DNA from: Streptomyces luteogriseus
GTDB taxonomy: Bacteria > Actinomycetota > Actinomycetes > Streptomycetales > Streptomycetaceae
NCBI RefSeq assembly: GCF_014205055.1
Contig: NZ_JACHMS010000001.1
Span: 4,774,001 to 4,838,000 of the forward strand
DNA: 64,000 bases
Direction of reading: 5' to 3'
The notes under the pieces were generated by a model, which saw nothing but the letters and a program-made list of their open reading frames with translations, had not been told where the DNA came from and searched no databases. A program made the position numbers and the translations under genes. Position 1 is the first letter of the stretch, and every line of letters begins with the position of its first letter. Below, piece after piece: positions 51,997-59,617 of the stretch.

Positions 51997-53133
51997 ATGA
52001 CCGCGATCGAGACCCAAGACCACAAAGCCCTACGAGAAGCCGTCTCCGCACTCGGCAAACGCCGCGGACGAGAGAGCGACACCACCCAACTCTGGTCCGA
52101 CGCGGCCAAGCTCGGCTACATCGGCGTCAACCTGCCGGAGGCATACGGCGGTGGAGGCGGCGGCATATCCGAACTCTCCATCGTCCTCGAGGAACTCGGC
52201 GCAGCGGGCTGCCCCCTGCTGATGATGATCGTCTCCCCGGCCATCTGCGGCACAGTGATCGCCCGCTTCGGCACGGACGCCCAGAAAGAGGCCTGGCTCC
52301 CGGGCCTCGCCGACGGCACCCGCCTCATGGCCTTCGGCATCACCGAGCCCGACGCCGGCTCCAACTCCCACCGCATCACCACCACGGCCCGCCGCGACCA
52401 GGACACCGGCGACTGGCTCCTCACCGGCCGCAAGGTCTTCGTCTCCGGCGTGGACATCGCCGACGCGACCCTCATCGTCGGCCGCACGGAAGACGCCCGT
52501 ACCGGCCGCCTCAAGCCCTGCCTCTTCATCGTCCCGCGCGACACCCCCGGCTTCACCCGCCGCCCCATCGACATGGAACTGAACGCCTCGGAGAAGCAGT
52601 TCGAACTGGTCCTGGACGACGTACGGCTGCCCGCCGACGCCCTGGTCGGCGACGAGGACGCGGGCCTCCTCCAGCTCTTCGCCGGGCTCAACCCCGAACG
52701 CGTCATGACCGCCGCCTTCGCGATCGGCATGGGCCGCCACGCCCTCGCCAAGGCCATCGAGTACGCCCGCGACCGCACCGTCTGGAACACCCCCATCGGC
52801 GCCCACCAGGCCATCGCCCACCCCCTGGCCCAGGCGCACATCGACCTCGAACTCGCCCGCCTGATGATGCAGAAGGCCGCCGCCCTCTACGACGCGGGCG
52901 ACGACATGGGCGCCGGAGAGGCTGCCAACATGGCGAAGTACGCCGCCGGGGAGGCCTGCGTGAAGGCCGTCGACCAGGCCGTGCACACCCTCGGCGGCAA
53001 CGGCCTCACCCGCGAGTACGGCCTGGCCCGGCTGATAACGGCCGCGCGCGTGGCTCGTATTGCCCCGGTGAGCCGGGAGATGATTCTCAACTACGTCTCC
53101 CACCAGACACTGGGCCTGCCCAAGTCGTACTGA
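51997..53133 (+). CDS. Acyl-CoA dehydrogenase, 378 aa
   Basis: FAD-dependent acyl-CoA dehydrogenase with N-terminal helical domain, central beta domain (MAFGITEPDAGSNSHRITTTA, LLTGRKVFVSG) and C-terminal helical domain (NPERVMTAAFAIGMGRHALAKAIEYARDRTVW, MAKYAAGEACVKAVDQAVHTLGGNG). The catalytic Glu of many family members would be near YGLARLITAARVARI, where no Glu is obvious. It may therefore use another position, as in the isovaleryl type. It introduces the alpha,beta double bond before carboxylation. GAAGGAG precedes the ATG. Confidence 0.9.
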   Translation: MTAIETQDHKALREAVSALGKRRGRESDTTQLWSDAAKLGYIGVNLPEAYGGGGGGISELSIVLEELGAAGCPLLMMIVSPAICGTVIARFGTDAQKEAWLPGLADGTRLMAFGITEPDAGSNSHRITTTARRDQDTGDWLLTGRKVFVSGVDIADATLIVGRTEDARTGRLKPCLFIVPRDTPGFTRRPIDMELNASEKQFELVLDDVRLPADALVGDEDAGLLQLFAGLNPERVMTAAFAIGMGRHALAKAIEYARDRTVWNTPIGAHQAIAHPLAQAHIDLELARLMMQKAAALYDAGDDMGAGEAANMAKYAAGEACVKAVDQAVHTLGGNGLTREYGLARLITAARVARIAPVSREMILNYVSHQTLGLPKSY

Positions 53134-53163
53134 GACGGCCCGCGCCGCGAGGAGGAACCCGAA

Positions 53164-54732
53164 ATGTTCCGCAGCGAGTACGCAGATGTCCCGCCCGTCG
53201 ACCTGCCCATCCACGACGCGGTCCTGGCCCGGGCCGCCGAGTTCGGCGACACCCCGGCGCTGATCGACGGCACCGACGGCACCACCCTCTCGTACGAGCA
53301 GGTGGACCGGTTCCACCGGCGCATAGCCGCCGCCCTCGCCGAGGCGGGTGTCCACAAGGGCGACGTCCTCGCCCTGCACAGCCCCAACACCATCGCCTTC
53401 CCCACCGCCTTCTACGCGGCCACGCGCGCGGGTGCCACCGTCACCACCGTGCACCCGCTCGCCACCGCCGACGAGTTCGCCAAGCAACTGCGGGACTCGG
53501 GAGCCCGCTGGATCGTCACCGTGTCACCGCTGCTGGACGTCGCCCGCCGGGCCGCCGAACTCGCGGGTGGCATACGCGAGATATTCGTGTGCGACGGCGC
53601 GAGCGGCCACCGCTCCCTGATCGACATGCTGGCCTCGGCGGCCCCCGAGCCGCAGATCGCCATCGACCCCGCCGAGGACGTCGCGGCCCTGCCGTACTCC
53701 TCCGGGACCACCGGCATCCCCAAGGGCGTGATGCTCACGCACCGGCAGATCGCCACCAACCTCGCCCAGCTCCACCCGGCGATCCCCGCAGGTCCGGGCG
53801 ACCGCGTCTTGGCCGTGCTGCCCTTCTTCCACATCTACGGCCTCACCGCCCTGATGAACGCGCCCCTGCGGCAGGGCGCCACCGTCGTCGTCCTGCCCCG
53901 CTTCGACCTGGAGCAGTTCCTCGCGGCCATCCAGAACCACCGCATCACGGCCCTGTACGTGGCCCCGCCGATCGTCCTGGCCCTCGCCAAGCACCCGGCC
54001 GTCGCTCAGTACGACCTGTCGTCCCTGCGGTACATCATCAGCGCCGCCGCACCCCTGGACGCCCGCCTCGCAGCCGCCTGCTCCCGGCGCCTCGGCCTGC
54101 CGCCCGTCGGCCAGGCCTACGGCATGACCGAACTGTCGCCCGGTACGCACGTCGTCCCCCTGGCCGCCATGAACGACGCCCCGCCCGGCACCGTCGGCAA
54201 ACTCGTCGCCGGCACCGAGATGCGCGTCGTCTCCCTCGACGACCCCGGCAAGGACCTCCCCGCCGGCGAATCCGGCGAGATCCTCATCCGCGGACCCCAG
54301 ATCATGAAGGGCTACCTCGGCCGCCCCGACGCCACCACCGCCATGATCGACACCGACGGCTGGCTGCACACCGGCGACGTGGGCCATGTCGACGGGGAGG
54401 GCTGGCTGTTCGTCGTCGACCGCGTCAAGGAGCTCATCAAGTACAAGGGCTTCCAGGTGGCCCCCGCCGAGCTGGAGGCCCTGCTCCTCACCCACCCGGG
54501 CGTCGCCGACGCCGCCGTCATCGGCAGGTACGACGCCGACGGCAACGAGGTCCCGCACGCGTACGTGGTCCGCCAGCCCTCCGCCGCGGACCTCACCGAG
54601 GCGGAGATCATGATGTACGTCGCCGAACGCGTCGCCCCCTACAAGCGGATACGCCACGTCACCTTCATCGTCGGCGTCCCCCGCGCGGCCTCCGGCAAGA
54701 TCCTCCGCCGACAGCTCAGGGAGAACGCATGA
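53164..54732 (+). CDS. Acyl-CoA ligase of the 4-coumarate-CoA ligase family, 522 aa
   Basis: ANL-superfamily enzyme that activates a carboxylic acid through an adenylate. The P-loop is SSGTTGIPKG at 179-188, box II is GQAYGMTE near 318, the hinge region is GWLHTGDVGHVDGEGW, and the catalytic Lys is in PRAASGKILRR near the end. A biochemically studied S. coelicolor cinnamate/4-coumarate-CoA ligase, which I recall as SCO4383, is of this type and probably the orthologue. In this operon it would activate the substrate acid. It overlaps the hydratase gene by four bases. Confidence 0.9.
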   Translation: MFRSEYADVPPVDLPIHDAVLARAAEFGDTPALIDGTDGTTLSYEQVDRFHRRIAAALAEAGVHKGDVLALHSPNTIAFPTAFYAATRAGATVTTVHPLATADEFAKQLRDSGARWIVTVSPLLDVARRAAELAGGIREIFVCDGASGHRSLIDMLASAAPEPQIAIDPAEDVAALPYSSGTTGIPKGVMLTHRQIATNLAQLHPAIPAGPGDRVLAVLPFFHIYGLTALMNAPLRQGATVVVLPRFDLEQFLAAIQNHRITALYVAPPIVLALAKHPAVAQYDLSSLRYIISAAAPLDARLAAACSRRLGLPPVGQAYGMTELSPGTHVVPLAAMNDAPPGTVGKLVAGTEMRVVSLDDPGKDLPAGESGEILIRGPQIMKGYLGRPDATTAMIDTDGWLHTGDVGHVDGEGWLFVVDRVKELIKYKGFQVAPAELEALLLTHPGVADAAVIGRYDADGNEVPHAYVVRQPSAADLTEAEIMMYVAERVAPYKRIRHVTFIVGVPRAASGKILRRQLRENA

Positions 54733-55463
54733 CGCTGATCGCCCGTACCCGCGACCGTGCCGTGGAGACCCTGTCCCTCGACTCGCCGCACAACCGCAAC
54801 GCCCTGTCGGCGGCCCTGGTCGGCGAACTGGCCGACGCGCTCACCGACGCCGGCAAGGACACCGGCGTCCGCGCGATCGTCCTCACCCACACCGGCAACA
54901 CCTTCAGCGCCGGCGCCGACCTCAAGGACCCGCCCCCGCCCGAGGCGCTGGTCGCCCTGCTGCGGCAGATCATCGAACTGCCCAAGCCGGTCGTCGCCCG
55001 GGTCACCGGCCACGTCCGCGCGGGCGGCCTCGGCCTCCTGGCCGCCTGTGACATCGCCGCCGCCGCCACGGACGCCACCTTCGCCTTCACGGAGGTGCGC
55101 ATCGGCGTCGCCCCCGCGGTCATCTCCCTCCCGCTCCTGCCCCGCACGAACCCACGTGCCCTGGCCCGCCACTACCTCACCGGCGAACGCTTCGACGCGG
55201 CACAAGCGCAGGCGACGGGCCTGCTCACGACCTGCGCGGACGATGTCGACACGGCCCTGGGCCCCATCCTGGACGGCCTGCGCAGATCCGCCCCCGACGC
55301 CCTGGCCGAGACGAAGCGGCTGCTCACGGCTAGGGTGCTGGAAGCCTTCGACCGGGACGCCGCCGACCTGACCGCGCTCTCGGCCCGGCTGTTCTCCTCC
55401 CCGCAGGCCCGCGAGGGGATGACGGCCTTCCTCGAACGACGGGATCCGGCATGGGTGGTGTGA
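54729..55463 (+). CDS. Enoyl-CoA hydratase/isomerase family protein, 244 aa
   Basis: Crotonase fold: LDSPHNRNALSAALVGEL, oxyanion segment FSAGADLKDP and GHVRAGGLGLLAACDIAAAA. The first of the two catalytic Glu of classical hydratases (in the GGGxEL motif) is absent (GGLGLL), while the second is retained in FTEVRIGVAPAVIS. It may be a 3-methylglutaconyl or isohexenyl-type hydratase variant or another crotonase reaction. Operon position suggests it hydrates the carboxylated enoyl-CoA. Confidence 0.85.
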   Translation: MTLIARTRDRAVETLSLDSPHNRNALSAALVGELADALTDAGKDTGVRAIVLTHTGNTFSAGADLKDPPPPEALVALLRQIIELPKPVVARVTGHVRAGGLGLLAACDIAAAATDATFAFTEVRIGVAPAVISLPLLPRTNPRALARHYLTGERFDAAQAQATGLLTTCADDVDTALGPILDGLRRSAPDALAETKRLLTARVLEAFDRDAADLTALSARLFSSPQAREGMTAFLERRDPAWVV

Positions 55464-56062
55464 GCACGGTCGACCGTGCGGAGAGAGTCCCCAAGCAGGA
55501 CCGCAGCCGGGCCACCCGGCAGCGGCTCCTCGAAGCCGCCGTGTCCTGCCTCGCCGAACACGGCTGGGCAGGCTCCACGGTCTCCGTGGTCGCCGAACGC
55601 GCCGGCGTCTCCCGCGGCGCCGCCCAGCACCACTTCCCGACCCGCGAGGACCTCTTCACGGCGGCCGTCGAGTACGTCGCCGAGGAACGCTCCACCGCCC
55701 TGCGCGCCCTGTTCCCCGACGGCGCGGCCGGAGACCGCCACGCCGTCGTCGCCGCCCTGGTCGACCTCTACACCGGCCCGCTGTTCCGCGCCGCCCTCCA
55801 CCTCTGGGTCGCCGCCTCCAACGAGGAGCAGCTCCGGCCCCGTGTCACCGAACTCGAATCCCGCGTCGGCCGCGAGACCCACCGCATAGCCGTCGACCTG
55901 CTGTCCGCCGACGAATCCGTCCCCGGCGTCCGCGAAACCGTCCAGGGCCTCCTCGACATGGCCCGAGGCCTGGGCCTCGCCAACCTCCTCACGGACGACG
56001 CGGCCCGCCGGGAACGGGTGGTCGCGCAGTGGGCGGGGCTGCTGGAGGAGTCGCTGGGCTGA
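55451..56062 (+). CDS. TetR-family regulator of the catabolic operon, 203 aa
   Basis: HTH region: RATRQRLLEAAVSCLAEHGWAGSTVSVVAERAGVSRGAAQHHFPTREDLF is the complete TetR N-domain (quoted motif core: GVSRGAAQHHF). The C-domain is helical and ends LLTDDAARRERVVAQWAGLLEESLG. It overlaps the hydratase gene by 13 bases, so it is the last gene of the operon and probably its repressor, sensing an acyl-CoA. ATG 55451 or GTG 55460 may be the start. The paired AGCACGCTT motifs upstream of 46014 are candidate sites. Confidence 0.9.
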   Translation: MGGVSTVDRAERVPKQDRSRATRQRLLEAAVSCLAEHGWAGSTVSVVAERAGVSRGAAQHHFPTREDLFTAAVEYVAEERSTALRALFPDGAAGDRHAVVAALVDLYTGPLFRAALHLWVAASNEEQLRPRVTELESRVGRETHRIAVDLLSADESVPGVRETVQGLLDMARGLGLANLLTDDAARRERVVAQWAGLLEESLG

Positions 56063-56092
56063 GGGGCTGGTGGCAGCACGGACGCGGAGTGT

Positions 56093-56108
56093 GCATACCG
56101 CGGTATGC
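56093..56108. promoter_or_regulatory. Perfect palindrome before the toxin-antitoxin pair
   Basis: GCATACCGCGGTATGC ends seven bases before the antitoxin ATG, a suitable position for autoregulation by the RHH antitoxin. Confidence 0.65.
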
Positions 56109-56115
56109 TCGGAGC

Positions 56116-56364
56116 ATGGCGGACACGACGCGCATCACGGTGACACTGCCGACAGACCAGGTCGCCGAACTCAGGAAGCTCACCGACAACGTCTCCGGCT
56201 ATGTCGCCGAGGCTGTGGCACGCCAGCTGCGGCATCAGTTGCTCGGCGCCGACCTGATGCGTCACCAGGAGGAGCACGGGGCGTTCACCGAGGAGGAGCT
56301 GGCCGAGGCCCGCTCCAGGATCTTCGGCACTGCGGATGCCGGCGGATCGGGGAGCGCGGCGTGA
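56116..56364 (+). CDS. Antitoxin, ribbon-helix-helix type, 82 aa
   Basis: The N-terminal ITVTLPTDQVAELRKLTDNVSGYVAEAVARQLR fits a RHH dimerisation and DNA-binding domain (key part TVTLPTDQV, then two helices). The acidic C-terminus (HQEEHGAFTEEELAEARSRIF) probably wraps the toxin. The stop overlaps the toxin ATG (TGATG). A perfect palindrome precedes the gene. With the PIN protein it forms a type II VapBC-like module. Confidence 0.82.
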   Translation: MADTTRITVTLPTDQVAELRKLTDNVSGYVAEAVARQLRHQLLGADLMRHQEEHGAFTEEELAEARSRIFGTADAGGSGSAA

Positions 56365-56762
56365 TGGAGCACGTCGAGACGGTTGTCCTGGACTCTCAGG
56401 GGCTCTCCGCCTGGATCGCCCAGGATCGCAAGATCCTGGCGATGTTCCAGGTTCTCCACGCCATGGGCGCCGATTTCGTCATCGGCGCCAACACCATCGT
56501 GGAAGTCAGTCATGCGCGCGTGAACATGCCCCGTCTGCAGTGGGCGCTCTCCCGCGTCAAGGTCGAGCCGGTGACCGAGGGCGCCGCGAAAGCGTCCGCG
56601 GAACTGCTGAAGGCCGCCGGGCTGCACGGCCACAAGCACGCGATCGACGCGACCGTCGCCGAGGTGGCACTGCGGCAGCCGGGCCCAGTGGCCGTGCTGA
56701 CGTCCGACGTCGACGACATGGCGCGGCTGTGCGGCGACCGAGTCCGGCTTATCGGCATCTGA
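56364..56762 (+). CDS. PIN-domain toxin, VapC-like, 132 aa
   Basis: Acidic active-site residues of the PIN ribonuclease fold are visible: Asp10 (VVLDSQG), Glu47 (NTIVEVS), Asp95 (HAIDATVAEVA) and Asp115 with Asp117 nearby (LTSDVDD). Length is typical. VapC toxins cleave tRNA or rRNA; the target here is unknown. A GTG at 56361 is an alternative start. Its end is three bases from the convergent pdxH end. Confidence 0.85.
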   Translation: MEHVETVVLDSQGLSAWIAQDRKILAMFQVLHAMGADFVIGANTIVEVSHARVNMPRLQWALSRVKVEPVTEGAAKASAELLKAAGLHGHKHAIDATVAEVALRQPGPVAVLTSDVDDMARLCGDRVRLIGI

Positions 56763-56765
56763 GCC

Positions 56766-57434
56766 TCACGGACTGAGCCGCTCCACCCGCCAGCCGCCGT
56801 CCGTCTGCTCCACGTACCGCAGCCGGTCGTGCAGCCGGTTCTCCCGGCCCTGCCAGAACTCCACCGTCTGCGCGGCCACCCGGAAACCGCCCCAGTGCGG
56901 CGGCACCGGCACCTGCTCGCCCTCCGGGTAGCGGGCCGCCAGCTCCGCGTACGCCGCGTCGAGGTCGGCACGGGAAGAGACCACCGAGGACTGGGCACTG
57001 GCCCACGCCCCGAGCTGTGAGCCGTGCGGCCGGGTGCGGAAGTACGCCGCCGTCTCGTCCCGGCCGGTGCGCCGGGCGACCCCGGTCACGATGACCTGCC
57101 GGGCCATCGGGTGCCAGGGGAACAGCAGCGAGACGTACGGGTTCTCCGCCAGGTCACGGGCTTTGCGGGAGCCGTAGTTCGTGTAGAAGACGAAGCCGTG
57201 CTCGTCGAAGTGCTTGAGCAGCACCGTACGGGCGCTGGTCCGCCCCTCGGCGTCGGCCGTCGAGACGATCATGGCGTTGGGCTCGAACAGCCCGCCGTCC
57301 GTCGCGGCCTGTTTGAACCAGCGCGCGAACTGCTCGACGGGCGTGGCGGCCAGCTCGGTCTCGGAGAGCCCCTCGGCCCGGTACTGCTTGCGCATCGAGG
57401 CCAGATCGAAAGGGACGTCGTCGCGGTCGGTCAC
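56766..57434 (-). CDS. pdxH: Pyridoxamine/pyridoxine 5'-phosphate oxidase PdxH
   Basis: FMN-dependent enzyme completing PLP synthesis. The 222-aa protein has all family landmarks: MRKQYRAEGLSE, PNAMIVSTADAEGRTSARTVLLKHFDEHGFVFYTNY (start of the FMN split-barrel), SRKARDLAENP, LLFPWHPMARQV, SQLGAWASAQSS, VPPHWGGFRV and the C-terminal RVERLSP. Start ATG 57434 is divergent from the citrate synthase gene across 280 bases. Confidence 0.95.
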   Translation of the reverse strand: MTDRDDVPFDLASMRKQYRAEGLSETELAATPVEQFARWFKQAATDGGLFEPNAMIVSTADAEGRTSARTVLLKHFDEHGFVFYTNYGSRKARDLAENPYVSLLFPWHPMARQVIVTGVARRTGRDETAAYFRTRPHGSQLGAWASAQSSVVSSRADLDAAYAELAARYPEGEQVPVPPHWGGFRVAAQTVEFWQGRENRLHDRLRYVEQTDGGWRVERLSP

Positions 57435-57476
57435 CCGGTCATCTTGCCGTACGGACGGTGTCCTTCGTCACTGCGT

Positions 57477-57489
57477 GGCACTGAGTGCC
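57477..57489. promoter_or_regulatory. Dyad in the pdxH-citrate synthase divergent region
   Basis: GGCACT-G-AGTGCC is a perfect inverted repeat, and GGCACT recurs about 30 bases away (in ATATGGCACTCGG). The rest of the 280-base gap contains no ORF I believe in. Confidence 0.35.
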
Positions 57490-57714
57490 GTGAACCCTCC
57501 CCAAATATGGCACTCGGGGATATCGTTTCGGTGCCGTATCGGTTGGGTGACCGCCGACCGTTCGGGGCATCACAGGGGGAGACCGGCCAGGACCGCGAGT
57601 CGCACAGACGACCGTGGATCCCCCGGACGGCCGCCCGCTTCGCAAGCTGACTGACACATGGTTCGTTCGCCCCACCCCACACCATCTGTCACTTACATCA
57701 CGAGGAGCCGCCTG

Positions 57715-58815
57715 ATGTCCGACTTCGTACCCGGGCTCGAGGGAGTCGTCGCGTTCGAGACGGAGATCGCCGAACCGGACAAGGAGGGCGGCGCACTCCG
57801 GTACAGGGGCGTCGACATCGAGGACCTGGTCGGCCACGTCTCCTTCGGCAACGTCTGGGGCCTGCTCGTCGACGGCGCCTTCAATCCCGGCCTGCCGCCC
57901 GCCGAGCCGTTCCCCATCCCCGTGCACTCCGGCGACATCCGCGTGGACGTCCAGTCCGCCCTGGCCATGCTCGCGCCCGTCTGGGGCCTCAAACCCCTCC
58001 TCGACATCGACGCCGAGCAGGCCCGCGCCGACCTGGCCCGAGCGGCCGTCATGGCCCTGTCCTACGTCGCCCAGTCCGCCCGCGGCCAAGGCCTGCCCAT
58101 GGTCCCGCAGCGGGAGATCGACAAGGCTCAGTCCGTCGTCGAGCGCTTCATGATCCGCTGGCGCGGCGAGCCGGACCCCAAGCACGTGGCGGCGGTGGAC
58201 GCCTACTGGACGAGCGCCGCGGAGCACGGCATGAACGCGTCCACGTTCACGGCGAGGGTCATCGCCTCGACCGGCGCGGACGTGGCGGCGGCGCTCTCCG
58301 GCGCCGTGGGCGCGATGTCCGGCCCGCTGCACGGCGGTGCCCCCTCCCGCGTCCTCGGCATGATCGAGGAGATCGAACGCACCGGCGACGCGGAGGCCTA
58401 CGTCAGGAACGCCCTCGACAAGGGTGAACGCCTCATGGGCTTCGGCCACCGCGTCTACCGCGCCGAGGACCCGAGGGCGAGGGTGCTGCGCCGCACCGCC
58501 CGCGAGCTGGGAGCCCCCCGCTTCGAGGTCGCCGAGGCCCTGGAGAAGGCGGCCCTCGCGGAACTCCACGCCCGCCGCCCCGACCGCGTGCTCGCCACGA
58601 ACGTCGAGTTCTGGGCGGCCATCGTCCTGGACTTCGCCGAGGTCCCGGCCCACATGTTCACGTCCATGTTCACCTGCGCCCGCACCGCCGGCTGGTCCGC
58701 CCACATCCTGGAGCAGAAGCGCACGGGCCGCCTGGTCCGCCCCTCGGCCCGCTACGTCGGCCCCGGCACCCGCAACCCCCGGGAGATCGAGGGTTACGAG
58801 GACATCGCCCACTGA
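57715..58815 (+). CDS. Citrate synthase (citrate synthase 2 group), 366 aa
   Basis: Condenses an acyl-CoA (normally acetyl-CoA) with oxaloacetate. Active-site segments: MSGPLHGGAPSRVL (His), MGFGHRVYRAEDPRARVL (His and Arg) and VEFWAAIVLDFAEVP (Asp region). The N-terminus is of the short-chain actinobacterial group (LRYRGVDIEDLVGHVSFGNVWGLL). AGGAG lies upstream of ATG 57715. A 2-methylcitrate synthase role cannot be excluded. No prp genes are nearby. A strong terminator follows. Confidence 0.92.
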   Translation: MSDFVPGLEGVVAFETEIAEPDKEGGALRYRGVDIEDLVGHVSFGNVWGLLVDGAFNPGLPPAEPFPIPVHSGDIRVDVQSALAMLAPVWGLKPLLDIDAEQARADLARAAVMALSYVAQSARGQGLPMVPQREIDKAQSVVERFMIRWRGEPDPKHVAAVDAYWTSAAEHGMNASTFTARVIASTGADVAAALSGAVGAMSGPLHGGAPSRVLGMIEEIERTGDAEAYVRNALDKGERLMGFGHRVYRAEDPRARVLRRTARELGAPRFEVAEALEKAALAELHARRPDRVLATNVEFWAAIVLDFAEVPAHMFTSMFTCARTAGWSAHILEQKRTGRLVRPSARYVGPGTRNPREIEGYEDIAH

Positions 58816-58828
58816 CGGCGCCCCCTCC

Positions 58829-58858
58829 ACGGCCTCACCCGGCTCCGGGTGGGGCCGT
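58829..58858. terminator. Terminator between citrate synthase and HIT genes
   Basis: ACGGCCTCACCCGG and CCGGGTGGGGCCGT form a 14-bp stem with one G-U pair and a 2-base loop; it can serve both convergent genes. Confidence 0.85.
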
Positions 58859-58867
58859 CGGTACGTC

Positions 58868-59344
58868 TCACCCCGCGAGCCGGTCCAGCTCCTCGCCGAT
58901 GGCCTCCCGCAGCCGGTCCTGCCGAGGTCCGACCGCGTACCGCTCCTCGCTCCACCGCTCCCGCGGATAGAGCCACACGGGCAGCCGTACGAGTTCCTCG
59001 GGCTCCCAGTCGTAGCGGGGCCACACATGGGCGTGCAGGAACCCGTCGGTGTTCCCGAGAATCTCCAGATTGACCCTCCGGAATCCCGACTCCACCCGCC
59101 GGCAGGCCCGCTCGACGGCTTCCCCCAGCCGGTCCATGTCGGCCAGGAACGCCAGCCGCCCGCTCCGCGGCAGCTCCGACAACCGCCGCACCGCGGGATC
59201 ATCGGTCAGCAGCACCGAGTAGCCGGGCAGGAACTGCACATCACCGATCACCGCGAACCCCGATCGCAGCCGCCGCATCACGGCGGGGTTCTCACCCCGC
59301 AGGGCGCTCCCGATCCGGTCGTCACGCCACGCACCCACCGTCAT
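58868..59344 (-). CDS. HIT-family hydrolase, 158 aa
   Basis: The histidine-triad motif is HAHVWPRYDW near residue 104 (FLHAHVWPR), with only two His in the triad positions, a variant seen in some diadenosine tetraphosphate hydrolase-like proteins. Other HIT features are GFAVIGDVQFLPGYSVLL and RVNLEILGNTDGF. It probably acts on a nucleotide (di)phosphate. GAGGGGG is just before the ATG. The 240 bases upstream contain a promoter, a leader ORF and a terminator-like hairpin, so it appears to be controlled by attenuation. It is downstream of iscB on the same strand. Confidence 0.82.
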   Translation of the reverse strand: MTVGAWRDDRIGSALRGENPAVMRRLRSGFAVIGDVQFLPGYSVLLTDDPAVRRLSELPRSGRLAFLADMDRLGEAVERACRRVESGFRRVNLEILGNTDGFLHAHVWPRYDWEPEELVRLPVWLYPRERWSEERYAVGPRQDRLREAIGEELDRLAG

Positions 59345-59377
59345 GGCCCCCTCGGGAATCCGCACAAAACGCAGACG

Positions 59378-59437
59378 ACCCGCGAGTCTGGTTCCTCCTG
59401 GGGAGGAGCCGGCCGGACGTACCGGCGACTCGCGGGT
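59378..59437 (-). terminator. Terminator-like hairpin in the HIT leader
   Basis: ACCCGCGAGTC and GACTCGCGGGT form a perfect 11-bp outer stem. Inside are a CCTCC/GGAGG stem and a CCGG/CCGG stem, so the RNA would form a three-way junction. On the minus strand it is followed by TCGTCTGCGTTTTGTG. AGCCGGCC upstream in the RNA (59458-59465) can pair with GGCCGGCT inside it (59407-59414), an alternative fold. Confidence 0.6.
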
Positions 59438-59517
59438 CGGGTGACTGCTGGAGATTGGGCCGGCTGCGCGCTGCGTTCACACGCTGGTCCGGCACCGCAC
59501 TGTGTGGTGACGGGCCG

Positions 59518-59556
59518 CTAGCCCGCAGCCACCTCACGCGTCCGGGATTCATACAT
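59518..59556 (-). CDS. 12-codon leader ORF before the HIT gene
   Basis: The ORF MYESRTREVAAG then TAG starts with ATG after AAAGGAGGTGATCC (59562-59575). This run can pair with the 3' end of 16S rRNA over its whole length, an exceptionally strong ribosome site. The peptide has an Arg-Thr-Arg motif. It lies between a promoter and the terminator-like hairpin, as in leader-peptide attenuators. Confidence 0.55.
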   Translation of the reverse strand: MYESRTREVAAG

Positions 59557-59588
59557 CTGCCGGATCACCTCCTTTCGGTGTGAGCCCC

Positions 59589-59617
59589 ACACTAAGAACC
59601 ACGCGGTCGCCGATCAA
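59589..59617 (-). promoter_or_regulatory. Promoter of the HIT leader transcript
   Basis: On the minus strand TTGATC (59617-59612), a 17-base spacer and TAGTGT (59594-59589) make a good housekeeping promoter. The start would be near 59582, a few bases before the ribosome site. The -35 overlaps the iscB stop codon. Confidence 0.6.

Noticed and set aside
59322..59552. A 76-codon minus-strand frame in the HIT leader
   Set aside because: It starts two bases off the strong ribosome site that fits the 12-codon ORF better, and its sequence is low-complexity and crosses the HIT start.
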